A stretch of DNA of 36,250 nt from an uncultured bacterium (GTDB taxonomy: Bacteria; Verrucomicrobiota; Kiritimatiellia; RFP12; UBA1067). A program made the translations under genes and the position numbers. The stretch is from contig CACZAK010000024.1 of the NCBI GenBank assembly GCA_902779075.1, positions 1-36,250 on the forward strand, in the 5' to 3' direction. Shown here in pieces: positions 1 to 9,112 of the stretch (position 1 is its first letter; every line of letters starts with the position of its first letter). The notes beneath the pieces were generated by a model that saw only the letters and a program-made list of their open reading frames with translations, had not been told where the DNA came from and ran no database searches.

Positions 1-1776
1 GCCGTCTCCGTGCGCGTGCCGCAGCTCAAGGACTGCAAGGAGCACCTGCGCCTCGACAAGAAGGGCGACAAGAAGGGCTGGGGCGAGGACACGATGATCT
101 TCCTCACCGAGGGCAAGTCCGCGGGCGGCACCCTCGGCACCGCGCGCGATGCCGTGAAACAGGCCGTGTTCTGCCTGCGCGGCAAGCCCCTCAACACCTG
201 CGGCGAGAACCGCGACATGCTCTACCGCAACGAGGAGTTCTACAACCTCATCAAGACGCTCGACGTGGAGGACTCCATCGAGCGCCTCCGCTACGGCAAG
301 ATCATCTTCGCCACCGATGCCGATGTGGACGGCCTCCACATCCGCAACCTGCTCATCACGTTCTTCATGCGCTTCTACAAGCAGCTCGTCACCGACGGAC
401 GCGTGTTCGTGCTCGAGACGCCCCTCTTCCGCGTGCGCAACAAGAAGGAGCAGCACTACTGCTTCACCGAGGAGGAGCGCGTAAAGGCCATCGCGAAGTG
501 CGGACAGGGCTGCGAGATCACCCGCTTCAAGGGACTCGGCGAGCTGAACGCCAAGGAGTTCAAGGAGTTCATCGGGCCCGACATGCGCCTCACGCCCGTC
601 TCCTGCCTCGACGACACCGACATCGACAAGACGATCAAGTTCTACATGGGCGCCAACACGCCCGACCGCAAGGACTACATCATGGACAACCTCGTCTGCG
701 ACTCCAGCTGCTCCGACTCGGAGAACCTCCAGCAGAAGTTCACGCGCCTCCTCAAAACCGCCGGCCTCGAGAAACTCGGCCTCGACGGGAAGTTCACCGC
801 CATCAAGACCCACTTCGGCGAGCCCGGCTGCCTCGCGTACCTCCGTCCGAACTGGGCGAAGACGCTCGTGGACGCCGTCCGCGCGGCGGGCGGGATGCCG
901 TTCCTCACGGACGCGAACACGCTCTACGTGGGCCGCCGCAAGAACGCGCTCGACCATATCGCCGCCGCCTACGAGAACGGCTTCTCGCCGTTCGCCACGG
1001 GCTGCCACGTGATCATCGCGGACGGACTCAAGGGCACGGACGACGTGTCCATCCCCCTCCCGGACGGCAAGTACGTGAAGGAGGCCTTCATCGGCCGCGC
1101 GCTCGTGGACGCCGACGCGATCATCTCCCTCACCCACTTCAAGTGCCATGAGATGACCGGCATCGGCGGCGCGCTCAAGAACCTCGGCATGGGCGGCGGC
1201 TCGCGCGCCGGCAAGAAGGCCATGCACTCGAGCGTGCATCCGAGCGTGAACGAGGACGCCTGCATCGGCTGCGGCAAGTGTACGCGCGAGTGCGCGCACG
1301 GCGCCTGCACCGTCACGAACCGCAAGGCGCACATCGACCCCGCGAAGTGCGTGGGGTGCGGACGCTGCATCGGCGCGTGCAACCGCGACGCGATCCAGAG
1401 CGACTTCGGCGAGCCCTGCACCGTGATGCAGGGCAAGATCGCGGAGTACGCGGCCGCCGTCGTGCGTGGCAAGCCCGCGCTGCACGTCTCCTTCATCTGC
1501 GACGTGTCGCCGCACTGCGACTGCCACCCGATGAACGACTACCCGCTCATCCCCGACCTCGGCATGGCCGTCTCCACCGACCCCGTGGCCCTCGACCAGG
1601 CCTGCACCGACCTCTGCAACGCCGCGCCGATCATGCCCGGCTGCGCGCTCGACGGAGTGGACGTGAAGGGCGACATCTTCACCGCCATGCACCCGACCAC
1701 GCGCTGGCAGGACGCCATCGCCGAAGGCGTGCGCATGAATCTCGGCTCGGCAGAATACACTTTGAAACGTATCTAA
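1..1776 (+). CDS. Topoisomerase IIA subunit B (ParE/GyrB-like) C-terminus fused in frame to a DUF362 4Fe-4S protein; 5' partial
   Basis: The frame is open at the window edge, so the N-terminal ATPase half is missing. The first ~233 codons are the TOPRIM/C-terminal part of a ParE/GyrB-type subunit: a metal-binding EGKSAGG motif (109-129), RGKPLNT, the DADVDG acidic motif (316-333), and the family's closing segment with TRFKGLGE and YMGANTPDR. Instead of stopping, the frame runs at about 697-703 into a DUF362 protein (KTHFGEPG, FLTDANTLYVG, LTHFKCHEMTG, GGALKNLG). This part has two ferredoxin motifs, CxxCxxCxxxC, at about 1261-1293 and 1348-1380. DUF362 proteins are probable redox or iron-sulfur proteins of unknown role. 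Normally these are separate genes; only the first few DUF362 residues seem to be missing. It could be a true gene fusion by deletion or an assembly join. The motif reads EGKSA where EGDSA is usual. Confidence 0.85.
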   Translation, partial: AVSVRVPQLKDCKEHLRLDKKGDKKGWGEDTMIFLTEGKSAGGTLGTARDAVKQAVFCLRGKPLNTCGENRDMLYRNEEFYNLIKTLDVEDSIERLRYGKIIFATDADVDGLHIRNLLITFFMRFYKQLVTDGRVFVLETPLFRVRNKKEQHYCFTEEERVKAIAKCGQGCEITRFKGLGELNAKEFKEFIGPDMRLTPVSCLDDTDIDKTIKFYMGANTPDRKDYIMDNLVCDSSCSDSENLQQKFTRLLKTAGLEKLGLDGKFTAIKTHFGEPGCLAYLRPNWAKTLVDAVRAAGGMPFLTDANTLYVGRRKNALDHIAAAYENGFSPFATGCHVIIADGLKGTDDVSIPLPDGKYVKEAFIGRALVDADAIISLTHFKCHEMTGIGGALKNLGMGGGSRAGKKAMHSSVHPSVNEDACIGCGKCTRECAHGACTVTNRKAHIDPAKCVGCGRCIGACNRDAIQSDFGEPCTVMQGKIAEYAAAVVRGKPALHVSFICDVSPHCDCHPMNDYPLIPDLGMAVSTDPVALDQACTDLCNAAPIMPGCALDGVDVKGDIFTAMHPTTRWQDAIAEGVRMNLGSAEYTLKRI

Positions 1777-1789
1777 GCGTTTTGCTCTT

Positions 1790-2635
1790 ATGTCCACCCT
1801 ACCGCAGAAGATGATCGTGATTTCCGGATCGGGCGCGTATCCGCGCCTGATCGTGGAGGGCGCGCACGCGGCGGGGGTGCATCAGGTGGACGTCCTCGCC
1901 GTGCGCGGTTCCACCGACCGCGCGACGGTGAAGGCGGCGGACAACGTCCACGTCATCAACATCGGTGGCATCGCCGCCGGTCTCCGCTGGGTGGCCGCGC
2001 AGGGGTACGACGGCGCATGCTTCGCCGGACAGATCAACCCGCTTTCCCTCTTCACGGCGCGCTTCGACGCCGAGACGAAGGGCTGGCTCGACTCGCTCTC
2101 CGTCAAGAACGCCCACACCGTCTATGGCAAGCTCGCCTACGAGTTCGAGGCCGCCGGCGTGAAGGTGTTCCCCGCCTCGTCGTTCATGGACGGACACCTG
2201 CCCGGCGTGGGCGCGCTCACCAACCGCGCGCTCACCGACCGCGAAGCGTCCGACGTGGCCCACGGCGCGGCCGTGATGCGCGACATGGGCCGTCACGACG
2301 TGGGCCAGACCGTGCTCGTGAAGGAGGGCATGGTGCTCGCCGTGGAGGCGTTCGAGGGCACGAACGCGGCGATCAAGCGCGGCGGCAAGCTCGGCGGCAA
2401 GGGCGCGGTGATCGTGAAGGGCGCGCGCGAAGGTCACGACATGCGCTTCGACATTCCCGTGGTGGGCCTCAAGACCCTCAAGGTGATGAAGTCCGCCGGA
2501 GTAACGGCACTTGCCTTCCAGGCGGGGCGTCTCGTCCTCCTCGACCGCGAGGCGGTCATCGCCTACGCCAACAAACACAACATCGCCCTCGTCGGCATCG
2601 AAACCGACCTCCCCCCTGCCCCTCTGCGGCCGTGA
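1790..2635 (+). CDS. lpxI: UDP-2,3-diacylglucosamine diphosphatase LpxI
   Basis: The product is 281 residues, the usual LpxI length. LpxI cleaves UDP-2,3-diacylglucosamine to lipid X in lipid A synthesis and is the alternative to LpxH. Visible family features are the N-terminal glycine-rich strand (VISGSGAYPRL), the central FAGQINP segment, the LPGVGALTNR segment, and the C-terminal domain signature VLAVEAFEGTNAAIKRGG followed by a VVIVKG-like strand and DIPVVGLKTL. It starts 13 nt after the preceding gene and shows no clear Shine-Dalgarno. The second ATG at 1811 (MIVISGSG) fits the family's usual N-terminus better and could be the true start. Together with lpxD further on, it indicates a lipopolysaccharide-bearing outer membrane. 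Confidence 0.9.
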   Translation: MSTLPQKMIVISGSGAYPRLIVEGAHAAGVHQVDVLAVRGSTDRATVKAADNVHVINIGGIAAGLRWVAAQGYDGACFAGQINPLSLFTARFDAETKGWLDSLSVKNAHTVYGKLAYEFEAAGVKVFPASSFMDGHLPGVGALTNRALTDREASDVAHGAAVMRDMGRHDVGQTVLVKEGMVLAVEAFEGTNAAIKRGGKLGGKGAVIVKGAREGHDMRFDIPVVGLKTLKVMKSAGVTALAFQAGRLVLLDREAVIAYANKHNIALVGIETDLPPAPLRP

Positions 2636-2680
2636 TTTGTTTTTGCCCGTAATCTGTTTCTGGAAGTAAAAGGGGCCGAA

Positions 2681-5600
2681 ATGCTGAAAATTTTCGTAGA
2701 ATTTGCCGCTTACGGTGTTGCCGCGATTCTGGCGGCGGTGTGTATTTTTGTCTGGGCGTGGAAGTGGAGCGGTTGGTCATGGTCTGTTGTGTCGCGGCAG
2801 CTGCGGCGCTCGGTGCTCGCGGTGATGGTCGTACTGGCCGTCGTCGCCACCATTGAAGCGCAGAAACGTTCCGGGAACGAAGCGACAGGAGTGTCGCTTC
2901 CCCGAGAAGAGCCACCCGTCGGGGAAGCGGCACTCTTGCCGCTTCCCGCCACCAACACCCTCCACTTCTCCACCATCGCCGTACCCACGAGCGGTACAGT
3001 TACGCTCACGGCCGCATGGCCCGAGAACTTCCTCACAGCGGGCCAGACACTCGACATTCTGAGGAAAGAAGACCTCCGCGACGAGACGTGGATATGGCTC
3101 ACGAACGGAGTTGTAGAGGCTGGCTCGACCAACATGACATGGACAATCGAGAACCAGTCTCCGTCCAACTCATTCTACAAGGCCGTCGTGCGCGAATCGC
3201 TCACGGATATGGACGACCCCGACGGCGACGGGTTACCGAACGTCTACGAACTCGCACATGGCATGAATCCGTGGCTGAACGACTACGCCCACGTACAAAA
3301 ATTGACAGTTGGACCGAACGGCGAGTTTGGCGACATCTTTTCTGCGCTCGCGGAAAGCGAGGAGTATTCAATCATTGCTGTTACGTCTGGCACTTATCAA
3401 GTCAATGGTGGCGTCCAGATGCCTCCCCATCCCGTGATGGTTACGTGTGAAGACGGCTACGCAGTGTTCAGCGGCACGTCCCCAACGGCGATGTTCCTTC
3501 TCGGAAACGGACACGATAGCGGACATACGCTCTTCCGGAATCTGTACCTGAACCTGACCTCGACAAGCGGCATGCAGGCCGGGTTCTGGTGCGGAGGGGG
3601 TTTGCCATGGGAAACGCCAGGCGCGTCGGCCGTGTTTGAGAACGTTCACATCCGTGCGCCGAATCCCGGCGTTGAGTATTTGGGATGGCTGTTCTACGCC
3701 CCGTGTGACGCGCCCGCCGTGATCAGGGGGTGTTGCGTCAACGCTTCCGGTGCGGAATGGATTTATGCGGTTTTCGGTGACAACCCGCCACCGATTATGG
3801 TAGAATCATGCGCGTTCGTGAACTTCCCGACCCAAAGCGTCTATCAGAGCGCGGCCATCGGGCTGCGTTCCACGTATGCGAACGGCGCGATTACCTCCAC
3901 GCCGCCCGTGACGGTGTCGCGCACACTGTTTGACGACTCCTTCACCAATGCTTGGCCATTGGTGCGTTTTGAGAACGCCAGTGACTTTCCCGTGACGATG
4001 ACGGGCTGCATCTGCCCGTCCGAACCAATCGTGCCAGACTTCATGCCGGATGTCACCAATGACGTGCATGTTCTCATGTCGCAAGTCGCCTGGGCGGGAT
4101 TCCCGCTCACAAATTCGCTCGCCGCAGCCCTTGGCATCGGCGCGTTCACGCCCCTTGCCGACGACCCGCTTGCCAACATGGACGGAGACAATCTTTCCGA
4201 TTACAACGAGGTGTATACCCATGGTACGGATCCTTTCCTGGCGGACACAGACAACGACGGCACGGACGACGGCGACGAAATCCTTGACGGAACCGATCCG
4301 AGCAATCCTCATTCGTTTATTCAACGGCTGACAGTGACGGCAACGAACACGGAGTCGCTTGCCTATCCCGTCCGCGTGGCGTGGGGTTATTCGCCCACGG
4401 GCTGGGAGACGAACGGCGTTGCCGTATTCCCGCAGGGGTTCGGTACAAAAGCCTACACCAACGAGGCGTCGCAGGTCACGAGATACGCAAGGGCCTTTTG
4501 CGACTTCAATGACGATGGGGAATACGATGCGGGCAACGACATCCTGTTGGTGCGTGCCATCCCTAATGTCGGCACGGCGCGGATTGATTTTGCTTTTGGC
4601 GATGTGGACGGCGACGGCCTTTCCGACTACGACGAGATCTACACGCACGGAACCGACCCGCTCAGCCGCGACACGGACGGCGACGGGGTACACGATGGTG
4701 ACGAGTTGTCCGAAGGGACGGACCCGACGAATCCCCATTCGTTCGCGCAGATCCAGTACGTCTCGGTGACGAATACCGCCTCACTGGCACATTCGGTTTA
4801 CCTTGCTTGGGGCTATTCGGATACGGGCTGGGAGACGAACGGGCTTACCGCATTTTCCTCCGGGTTCGGCGATATGGTCTACACCAATGCCTCTTCACAG
4901 GGCGCGACGCACATCAAGGCATTCTGCGACCTTGACGACAACGGGGAATACGATGCCGACAACGACATTCTAATCGTGCGGTCGATTCTCGAGGGCAGAA
5001 CGGCCCATGTCAGCTTCATATTCGGCGACGTCGACCACGACGGCGTGCCCGACGCACAGGAACGCTCGGAAGGAACAGATCCTTACGACGGACGAAACTT
5101 CCGATTGGCCGTCACGGTGAATCTCATGCTGTGCGGACCGAGTCAGTGGTTGACGAACTACGTAGCATGGGGCTATTCGTCTGTGGGCTGGGAGACGAAT
5201 GGACTGGCGTCGTTTAATGGAACTAACCATCTGTTCGTGATTGATGAGGTTGTGTCAAATGGTTTTCTTTATGTTAAGGTGTTTCAAGACCTCAACACGA
5301 ATGGCGTTTGCGATGTGGATGTTGATGCCATTTGCATCAAGCAACTGAAAGATGCGAATAACGGAAAGACCGTGATATTCAGGTTCGACGATGCCAACAA
5401 TAACAACTTGCCTGACTGGTGGGAGGCGCAAGAAGGACTTGATGCCGAGGGCGTGGCTCGTCGCATGTATGATGATCCTGACGGCGACGATCTCATCAAT
5501 CTACATGAATATTGGTGTAGAACGCATCCACTCGTGCCCGATGGTTCAAACTCCCTTTTGTCTGTGACGGCACGCGCAACAAATGATAGGCTTTATGGTA

Positions 5601-6367
5601 CGAGTGCAACAAACTCACTGTGTCTCTTTGATAATTATTTTGTGAATGGATCAAATGGCGTTTTTCAAATCAATACAAACTTCTGGGCGAAGGATGTGGA
5701 CTTTTCCGGTATCTGCGTGTGGAATTCGTCAGCCCAACACAATGAACGAGCGGGTGCTCTAATCAGCCCTCGGCATTTATTGATGGCAAATCACTGGTAT
5801 CCGACTTCGACAAACGAAGTCTTGTATTTTAGAGGAAAGAGTGGATGCATCTATAGCAGGAAGCCTTTAAGGTGGCGTGGTGTTTCCGTACCAAATTCTG
5901 TTTCATCATATCCCGATACTGGTGTGGTCCTTCTAAATGAACCACTTGATACAAATGACATAAGCGTGATTTCCATTTTTTCAACGAACCTGTTATCAAA
6001 GGTTGGGAGTGGTTATGCTGTACCATTTATATATCTTAACCGAAAGAAAGAAGCACTTGTCAAGGAAATCAAATCGCTGACATCAGGTGCAGGTGATCCA
6101 AATTGGCATCACATTTCATTTATGAGGCCGCTTGTTACGGTACGTCAGTCATTCGTTACAGATGTTTGGGGAATTCCAGGGGATTCGTCAAGCCCATCTT
6201 TTGTATTGATCGATAATAAACTGGTTGTATTCGGCATGCATAGTCGCACAACAAGTGATTCCCCTGTTTTTCTTTCCACTCAACAGATACAACAGGCCAT
6301 GGACATCCTTGCCCCAGGTTACGAACTTATAATTGAAGACCTGTCGGAATTCCCCGATATTCAATAG
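2681..6367 (+). CDS. Large TSP3-repeat protein with C-terminal trypsin-like protease domain
   Basis: The product is 1228 residues. The N-terminus has two hydrophobic segments (about 5-30 and 44-58), suggesting membrane anchoring or export. A calcium-binding TSP3-like stretch (DPDGDGLPN) follows at about 180. Residues ~200-440 are rich in short beta-strand repeats and may form a beta-helix. Then come TSP3 repeats (DTDNDGTDDGDE, DTDGDGVHDGDE) alternating with three copies of a module marked by AWGYS..GWETNG. After NNLPDWWEAQ and DPDGDDLINLHEY comes a chymotrypsin-fold domain: His1038 in LLMANHW, Asp1079 in PDTGVVLL and Ser1169 in GDSSSPSF, matching the trypsin triad although GDSGGP is altered. 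A Shine-Dalgarno-like AAAGGGG precedes the ATG. The 3' half is AT-richer than the core genes. A small PEP-CTERM gene follows 15 nt downstream. The substrate is unknown. Confidence 0.8.
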   Translation: MLKIFVEFAAYGVAAILAAVCIFVWAWKWSGWSWSVVSRQLRRSVLAVMVVLAVVATIEAQKRSGNEATGVSLPREEPPVGEAALLPLPATNTLHFSTIAVPTSGTVTLTAAWPENFLTAGQTLDILRKEDLRDETWIWLTNGVVEAGSTNMTWTIENQSPSNSFYKAVVRESLTDMDDPDGDGLPNVYELAHGMNPWLNDYAHVQKLTVGPNGEFGDIFSALAESEEYSIIAVTSGTYQVNGGVQMPPHPVMVTCEDGYAVFSGTSPTAMFLLGNGHDSGHTLFRNLYLNLTSTSGMQAGFWCGGGLPWETPGASAVFENVHIRAPNPGVEYLGWLFYAPCDAPAVIRGCCVNASGAEWIYAVFGDNPPPIMVESCAFVNFPTQSVYQSAAIGLRSTYANGAITSTPPVTVSRTLFDDSFTNAWPLVRFENASDFPVTMTGCICPSEPIVPDFMPDVTNDVHVLMSQVAWAGFPLTNSLAAALGIGAFTPLADDPLANMDGDNLSDYNEVYTHGTDPFLADTDNDGTDDGDEILDGTDPSNPHSFIQRLTVTATNTESLAYPVRVAWGYSPTGWETNGVAVFPQGFGTKAYTNEASQVTRYARAFCDFNDDGEYDAGNDILLVRAIPNVGTARIDFAFGDVDGDGLSDYDEIYTHGTDPLSRDTDGDGVHDGDELSEGTDPTNPHSFAQIQYVSVTNTASLAHSVYLAWGYSDTGWETNGLTAFSSGFGDMVYTNASSQGATHIKAFCDLDDNGEYDADNDILIVRSILEGRTAHVSFIFGDVDHDGVPDAQERSEGTDPYDGRNFRLAVTVNLMLCGPSQWLTNYVAWGYSSVGWETNGLASFNGTNHLFVIDEVVSNGFLYVKVFQDLNTNGVCDVDVDAICIKQLKDANNGKTVIFRFDDANNNNLPDWWEAQEGLDAEGVARRMYDDPDGDDLINLHEYWCRTHPLVPDGSNSLLSVTARATNDRLYGTSATNSLCLFDNYFVNGSNGVFQINTNFWAKDVDFSGICVWNSSAQHNERAGALISPRHLLMANHWYPTSTNEVLYFRGKSGCIYSRKPLRWRGVSVPNSVSSYPDTGVVLLNEPLDTNDISVISIFSTNLLSKVGSGYAVPFIYLNRKKEALVKEIKSLTSGAGDPNWHHISFMRPLVTVRQSFVTDVWGIPGDSSSPSFVLIDNKLVVFGMHSRTTSDSPVFLSTQQIQQAMDILAPGYELIIEDLSEFPDIQ
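2879..2947. repeat. Two palindromic repeat elements inside the protease gene
   Basis: There are two perfect inverted repeats. GAAGCGACA (2879-2887) pairs with TGTCGCTTC (2892-2900). GGGAAGCGGCA (2922-2932) pairs with TGCCGCTTCCC (2937-2947). Both have 4-nt loops. The same GAAGCGRC/GYCGCTTC family recurs at 13145-13206 in the restriction-methyltransferase gene. They lie in frame within a low-complexity segment just after the second hydrophobic helix. Confidence 0.8.
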
Positions 6368-6382
6368 AAAGAAGTTGTAAAA

Positions 6383-6979
6383 ATGTTTAGAGATATGTTA
6401 TTCGCCATACTGGCTACTTTATCTTTAGTTTTGCATGCTGCCCCAGTCGAGTGGAACGGCTTTTACTACTATGACTGGGACGTATCTGAATCCTCAATGA
6501 CGGCCGGCCAATACGGAGCGTGTGCATACATCCGTTGGTTTAATAGCCGTGACGCGACAGGGAACTTGATTTGGAAATCAGATGTTGGGGATTATATGGA
6601 GGTGTGTTGTGCCTGGATGCAAGTAGTGGCAGGCGATCTCATCGACGAGAACTTTGTACGTTCGCAAGACGGTTACTTCTATAGAAGAAATCTGTACGGA
6701 GAAGAGACGCTTCACAGCGATTATGACATTACATTTGCAGGAGAAGATGATGTTTTTCTGGGTGTGGCAGTTGCAAGAAACTACGACACACCACTAGATG
6801 TCCTCTACGGGTGGGTTCAATTCCATCGTGAGTCTGAGGGAACTGTGTCGTTCGTAACGTCGGCATTGGATCTCACCGGCAAGGGTGTTGTCGTTGGCCC
6901 CACCCCCGAGCCGTCGGGGGCGTTGTTGCTGCTCGTGGGCGGCGCGCTGCTTGCGCTGCGGCAGCGGGCTTTGGTATAA
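6383..6979 (+). CDS. PEP-CTERM sorting-domain protein (paralogue 1)
   Basis: The product is 198 residues, with a signal peptide of about 19 residues ending LVLHA. The mature start VEWN and the late motif LYGWVQF are shared by all five small proteins in this region. The C-terminus is a classic PEP-CTERM signal: PEPSGALLLLVGG, a hydrophobic helix, then a basic tail (LRQRALV). Such proteins are exported and processed by an exosortase, usually with a role at the cell surface or in the extracellular matrix. No exosortase lies in this window. The gene follows the trypsin-like protease by 15 nt and is probably cotranscribed with it. Its TAA stop (6977-6979) lies inside the TATAAT of the next gene's promoter. 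The molecular role is unknown. Confidence 0.85.
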   Translation: MFRDMLFAILATLSLVLHAAPVEWNGFYYYDWDVSESSMTAGQYGACAYIRWFNSRDATGNLIWKSDVGDYMEVCCAWMQVVAGDLIDENFVRSQDGYFYRRNLYGEETLHSDYDITFAGEDDVFLGVAVARNYDTPLDVLYGWVQFHRESEGTVSFVTSALDLTGKGVVVGPTPEPSGALLLLVGGALLALRQRALV

Positions 6980-6980
6980 T
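6951..6980 (+). promoter_or_regulatory. Promoter of the repeated module, copy 1
   Basis: The -35 is TTGCGC (6951-6956), followed by an 18-nt spacer and a perfect TATAAT -10 (6975-6980). Only 6 nt separate the -10 from the ATG at 6987, so transcription should start at or next to the start codon and give a leaderless mRNA. The whole promoter lies in the coding sequence of the preceding PEP-CTERM tail. Confidence 0.7.
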
Positions 6981-6986
6981 GTGGGC

Positions 6987-8519
6987 ATGACAGCGCGTTA
7001 CCCATCGTCCATCCGCGAGGAGGAACTGAAGAACAAGGTCGCCGCCGACAGGGACGGTGACGGGTTGCTTGACGTTGGGTTGGAGGGGATCAGGACGAAT
7101 CAGCTTTCCCGTTCGGTCGGGACGGACACTCCGATAGAGGTTTCGATTGGCGACTATGATTACGACGGAGTCACCGACAGCGTCGAACTGGACGAGGGCA
7201 CGGACCCGTTCAATGGGCGCAATTACTGCTTCAACCTGTCGCTGACGTACACGGACGTGTCCCAGACGACGAACGCGCTTACCTTTGCGGCCTCGTTCGG
7301 GACGAATCGCGTGTACGGTCCGTGCGTTGTGGAGGGGAACGTCTGGAGCAACGACTTCGGACACTGTTCTACGACAACAAAGGAGCAGATTTCAGTGGAC
7401 GTGTGGGACGACATGAACCAGAACGGCGAATGGGACTCGGGCGAGACAAGCAACAAGTACGTGATCGCAGTCACCGGTCATAACATGGTGATGACGAATA
7501 AGTTGGCTTACAAGAACTTTGACCGCAATTACAACGAGTTGCCCGACTGGTGGGAGGCGCAGACGGGGCTTAGCAGTGTAACCAATGGTGGTGCTTATGT
7601 GGACACTGATGGAGACGGACTCATCAACCTCCACGAGTTCTGGGCCAACTGTAATCCGTTCGTACCCGACGGGTCAAATACGCTACTCTCTGTGGCATCG
7701 CGGATAATGGATGATTGTATGCGCGGTAAGTCGCCGTCAGGTACACTTCAGAAGTTTATCAATTATCAAGTCAATGGGGCTAATGGTGTATTTGTTATTA
7801 ACACTAACTGTTGGGCGAATGGAATTGACACCTCATGCGTTAGCATGTGGAATAGTTCAACAGGGCAGTTTCGTGCTGGTGTGGCTATCAGTAGAAGGCA
7901 TATCTTACTAGCTTTCCATTTTTCTTTAGGAGTAGGTACTCGGATATATTTCCACGAACAAAATGGTAACGTTCATACGAACACACTCGTGGCACGGTAT
8001 CGGCTTGACGGTACGGATATTTTAATAGGGGCTTTGCGCGATGATTTGCCAAACACCATTACTCCTGCTTGTATTTTGCCTCCTGATTACAATAACTACA
8101 TTGGCTTGGGGAAAGGATTACCTGTCCTTCGCTTTGACCAGTACGAGCAGTGTGTTGTATGTGAAATATCACAAAGCTTTCCTTTTGAGATGTCGTACAG
8201 TGATGGTAGTCGGGAACAGTCATTTGCGACAACGACACCTATGGTGGACATGCGGAAACCTTTCTATATCCACGCGCGCGGCGGAGACTCAGGGAATCCC
8301 ACGTTTGTGATTGTCGGGAATGAAGTAGTACTCCTTGGTTGCCTTCATGGAGGGTATTATGATTCAGATGGTAATACGGTAAGGATTGTTAACAGCCCGT
8401 TTGTTACCTCCTATGCCGATGCTATACAGGCTGCTATGGACTTGTTGGCCCCAGGTTATTCTTTACGCTATCTTGATTGTTCGCCCTACCAGCAAATCGA
8501 GAGAAAGGAAGGTTTTTGA
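6987..8519 (+). CDS. Trypsin-like serine protease with TSP3 repeats and an N-terminus borrowed from the restriction-methyltransferase
   Basis: The product is 510 residues. The first 21 residues (MTARYPSS...KVAAD) match the N-terminus of the restriction-methyltransferase at 10766 and do not resemble a protease. The body then follows the C-terminal half of the large protease at 2681: DRDGDGLLD and DYDYDGVTD calcium-type repeats, NELPDWWEAQ, DTDGDGLINLHEF, and a trypsin-like domain with His311 (LLAFHF), Asp344 (GTDILIG) and Ser435 (GGDSGNP). The triad is intact, with a better serine motif than the 2681 protein. No signal peptide is visible, so export is doubtful; the body may be a truncated, re-started copy. 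The start is set by shared homology and the leaderless promoter. A PEP-CTERM gene begins 1 nt after the stop. Confidence 0.7.
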   Translation: MTARYPSSIREEELKNKVAADRDGDGLLDVGLEGIRTNQLSRSVGTDTPIEVSIGDYDYDGVTDSVELDEGTDPFNGRNYCFNLSLTYTDVSQTTNALTFAASFGTNRVYGPCVVEGNVWSNDFGHCSTTTKEQISVDVWDDMNQNGEWDSGETSNKYVIAVTGHNMVMTNKLAYKNFDRNYNELPDWWEAQTGLSSVTNGGAYVDTDGDGLINLHEFWANCNPFVPDGSNTLLSVASRIMDDCMRGKSPSGTLQKFINYQVNGANGVFVINTNCWANGIDTSCVSMWNSSTGQFRAGVAISRRHILLAFHFSLGVGTRIYFHEQNGNVHTNTLVARYRLDGTDILIGALRDDLPNTITPACILPPDYNNYIGLGKGLPVLRFDQYEQCVVCEISQSFPFEMSYSDGSREQSFATTTPMVDMRKPFYIHARGGDSGNPTFVIVGNEVVLLGCLHGGYYDSDGNTVRIVNSPFVTSYADAIQAAMDLLAPGYSLRYLDCSPYQQIERKEGF

Positions 8520-8520
8520 C

Positions 8521-9105
8521 ATGAGGCGCATGATGTTCATCGTACTTCTTACGGACATGTTATTTATAGGTGCAAGGGCTGCGCAAGTAGAGTGGGGTGT
8601 CGTTCATGTCGAGTATGACTATGCGTCGACAACTCAGGCGTGCTTGTTTGAACCCTTTTTACCGCTTTCGATACAACATGTAGGTACTGATTTACAAGTT
8701 TCTACAGGCGCAGAAAGGTATTTGGAATACGCAAATACTTTTGTACTTGCATGTTATGGTGACGTCATTACGGACAATTACATGGAAAGTAAAGGAGAGT
8801 GGTTTGCGTATGCTCGGTATAGCGATTTCAACAATGAACGGTCACATTCAGATTATTCAATCTTAGTTACGCCTAACGAGTCGGTTTTTCTTGCCTTTAG
8901 AAGTGAAACGATGTTTAATGAGGCTCCTATATTTGGATGGGTTGAACTAGGGCAGGATGCTTCTGGTAAATTGGTTGCCCTTCAGTCTGCATGGGATAAG
9001 AACGGCACGTCTATCATGGTTGGTGGAATCCCCGAACCATCATCCTCCATCCTGCTGCTCGTGGGTGGTGCGCTGCTTGCGTTGCGGAGGCGGACTTTGG
9101 TATAA
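8521..9105 (+). CDS. PEP-CTERM sorting-domain protein (paralogue 2)
   Basis: The product is 194 residues. I chose ATG 8521, one base after the protease stop, because it begins a signal peptide (MRRMMFIVLLTDMLFIGARA) and is preceded by a Shine-Dalgarno AAAGGAAGG. A longer open frame upstream overlaps the protease. The mature part starts with VEWG and carries the family motif IFGWVEL. The C-terminus has PEPSSSILLLVGG, a helix and LRRRTLV, an exosortase-type sorting signal. The gene is translationally coupled to the upstream protease. The stop TAA (9103-9105) again lies within the next TATAAT box. It is a paralogue of the proteins at 6383, 9365, 10105 and 13985; the function is unknown. Confidence 0.85.
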   Translation: MRRMMFIVLLTDMLFIGARAAQVEWGVVHVEYDYASTTQACLFEPFLPLSIQHVGTDLQVSTGAERYLEYANTFVLACYGDVITDNYMESKGEWFAYARYSDFNNERSHSDYSILVTPNESVFLAFRSETMFNEAPIFGWVELGQDASGKLVALQSAWDKNGTSIMVGGIPEPSSSILLLVGGALLALRRRTLV

Positions 9106-9106
9106 T
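9077..9106 (+). promoter_or_regulatory. Promoter of the repeated module, copy 2
   Basis: The -35 is TTGCGT (9077-9082), with an 18-nt spacer and TATAAT (9101-9106), 6 nt before the ATG at 9113. It is the same arrangement as copies 1 and 3. Confidence 0.65.
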
Positions 9107-9112
9107 GTAGGC

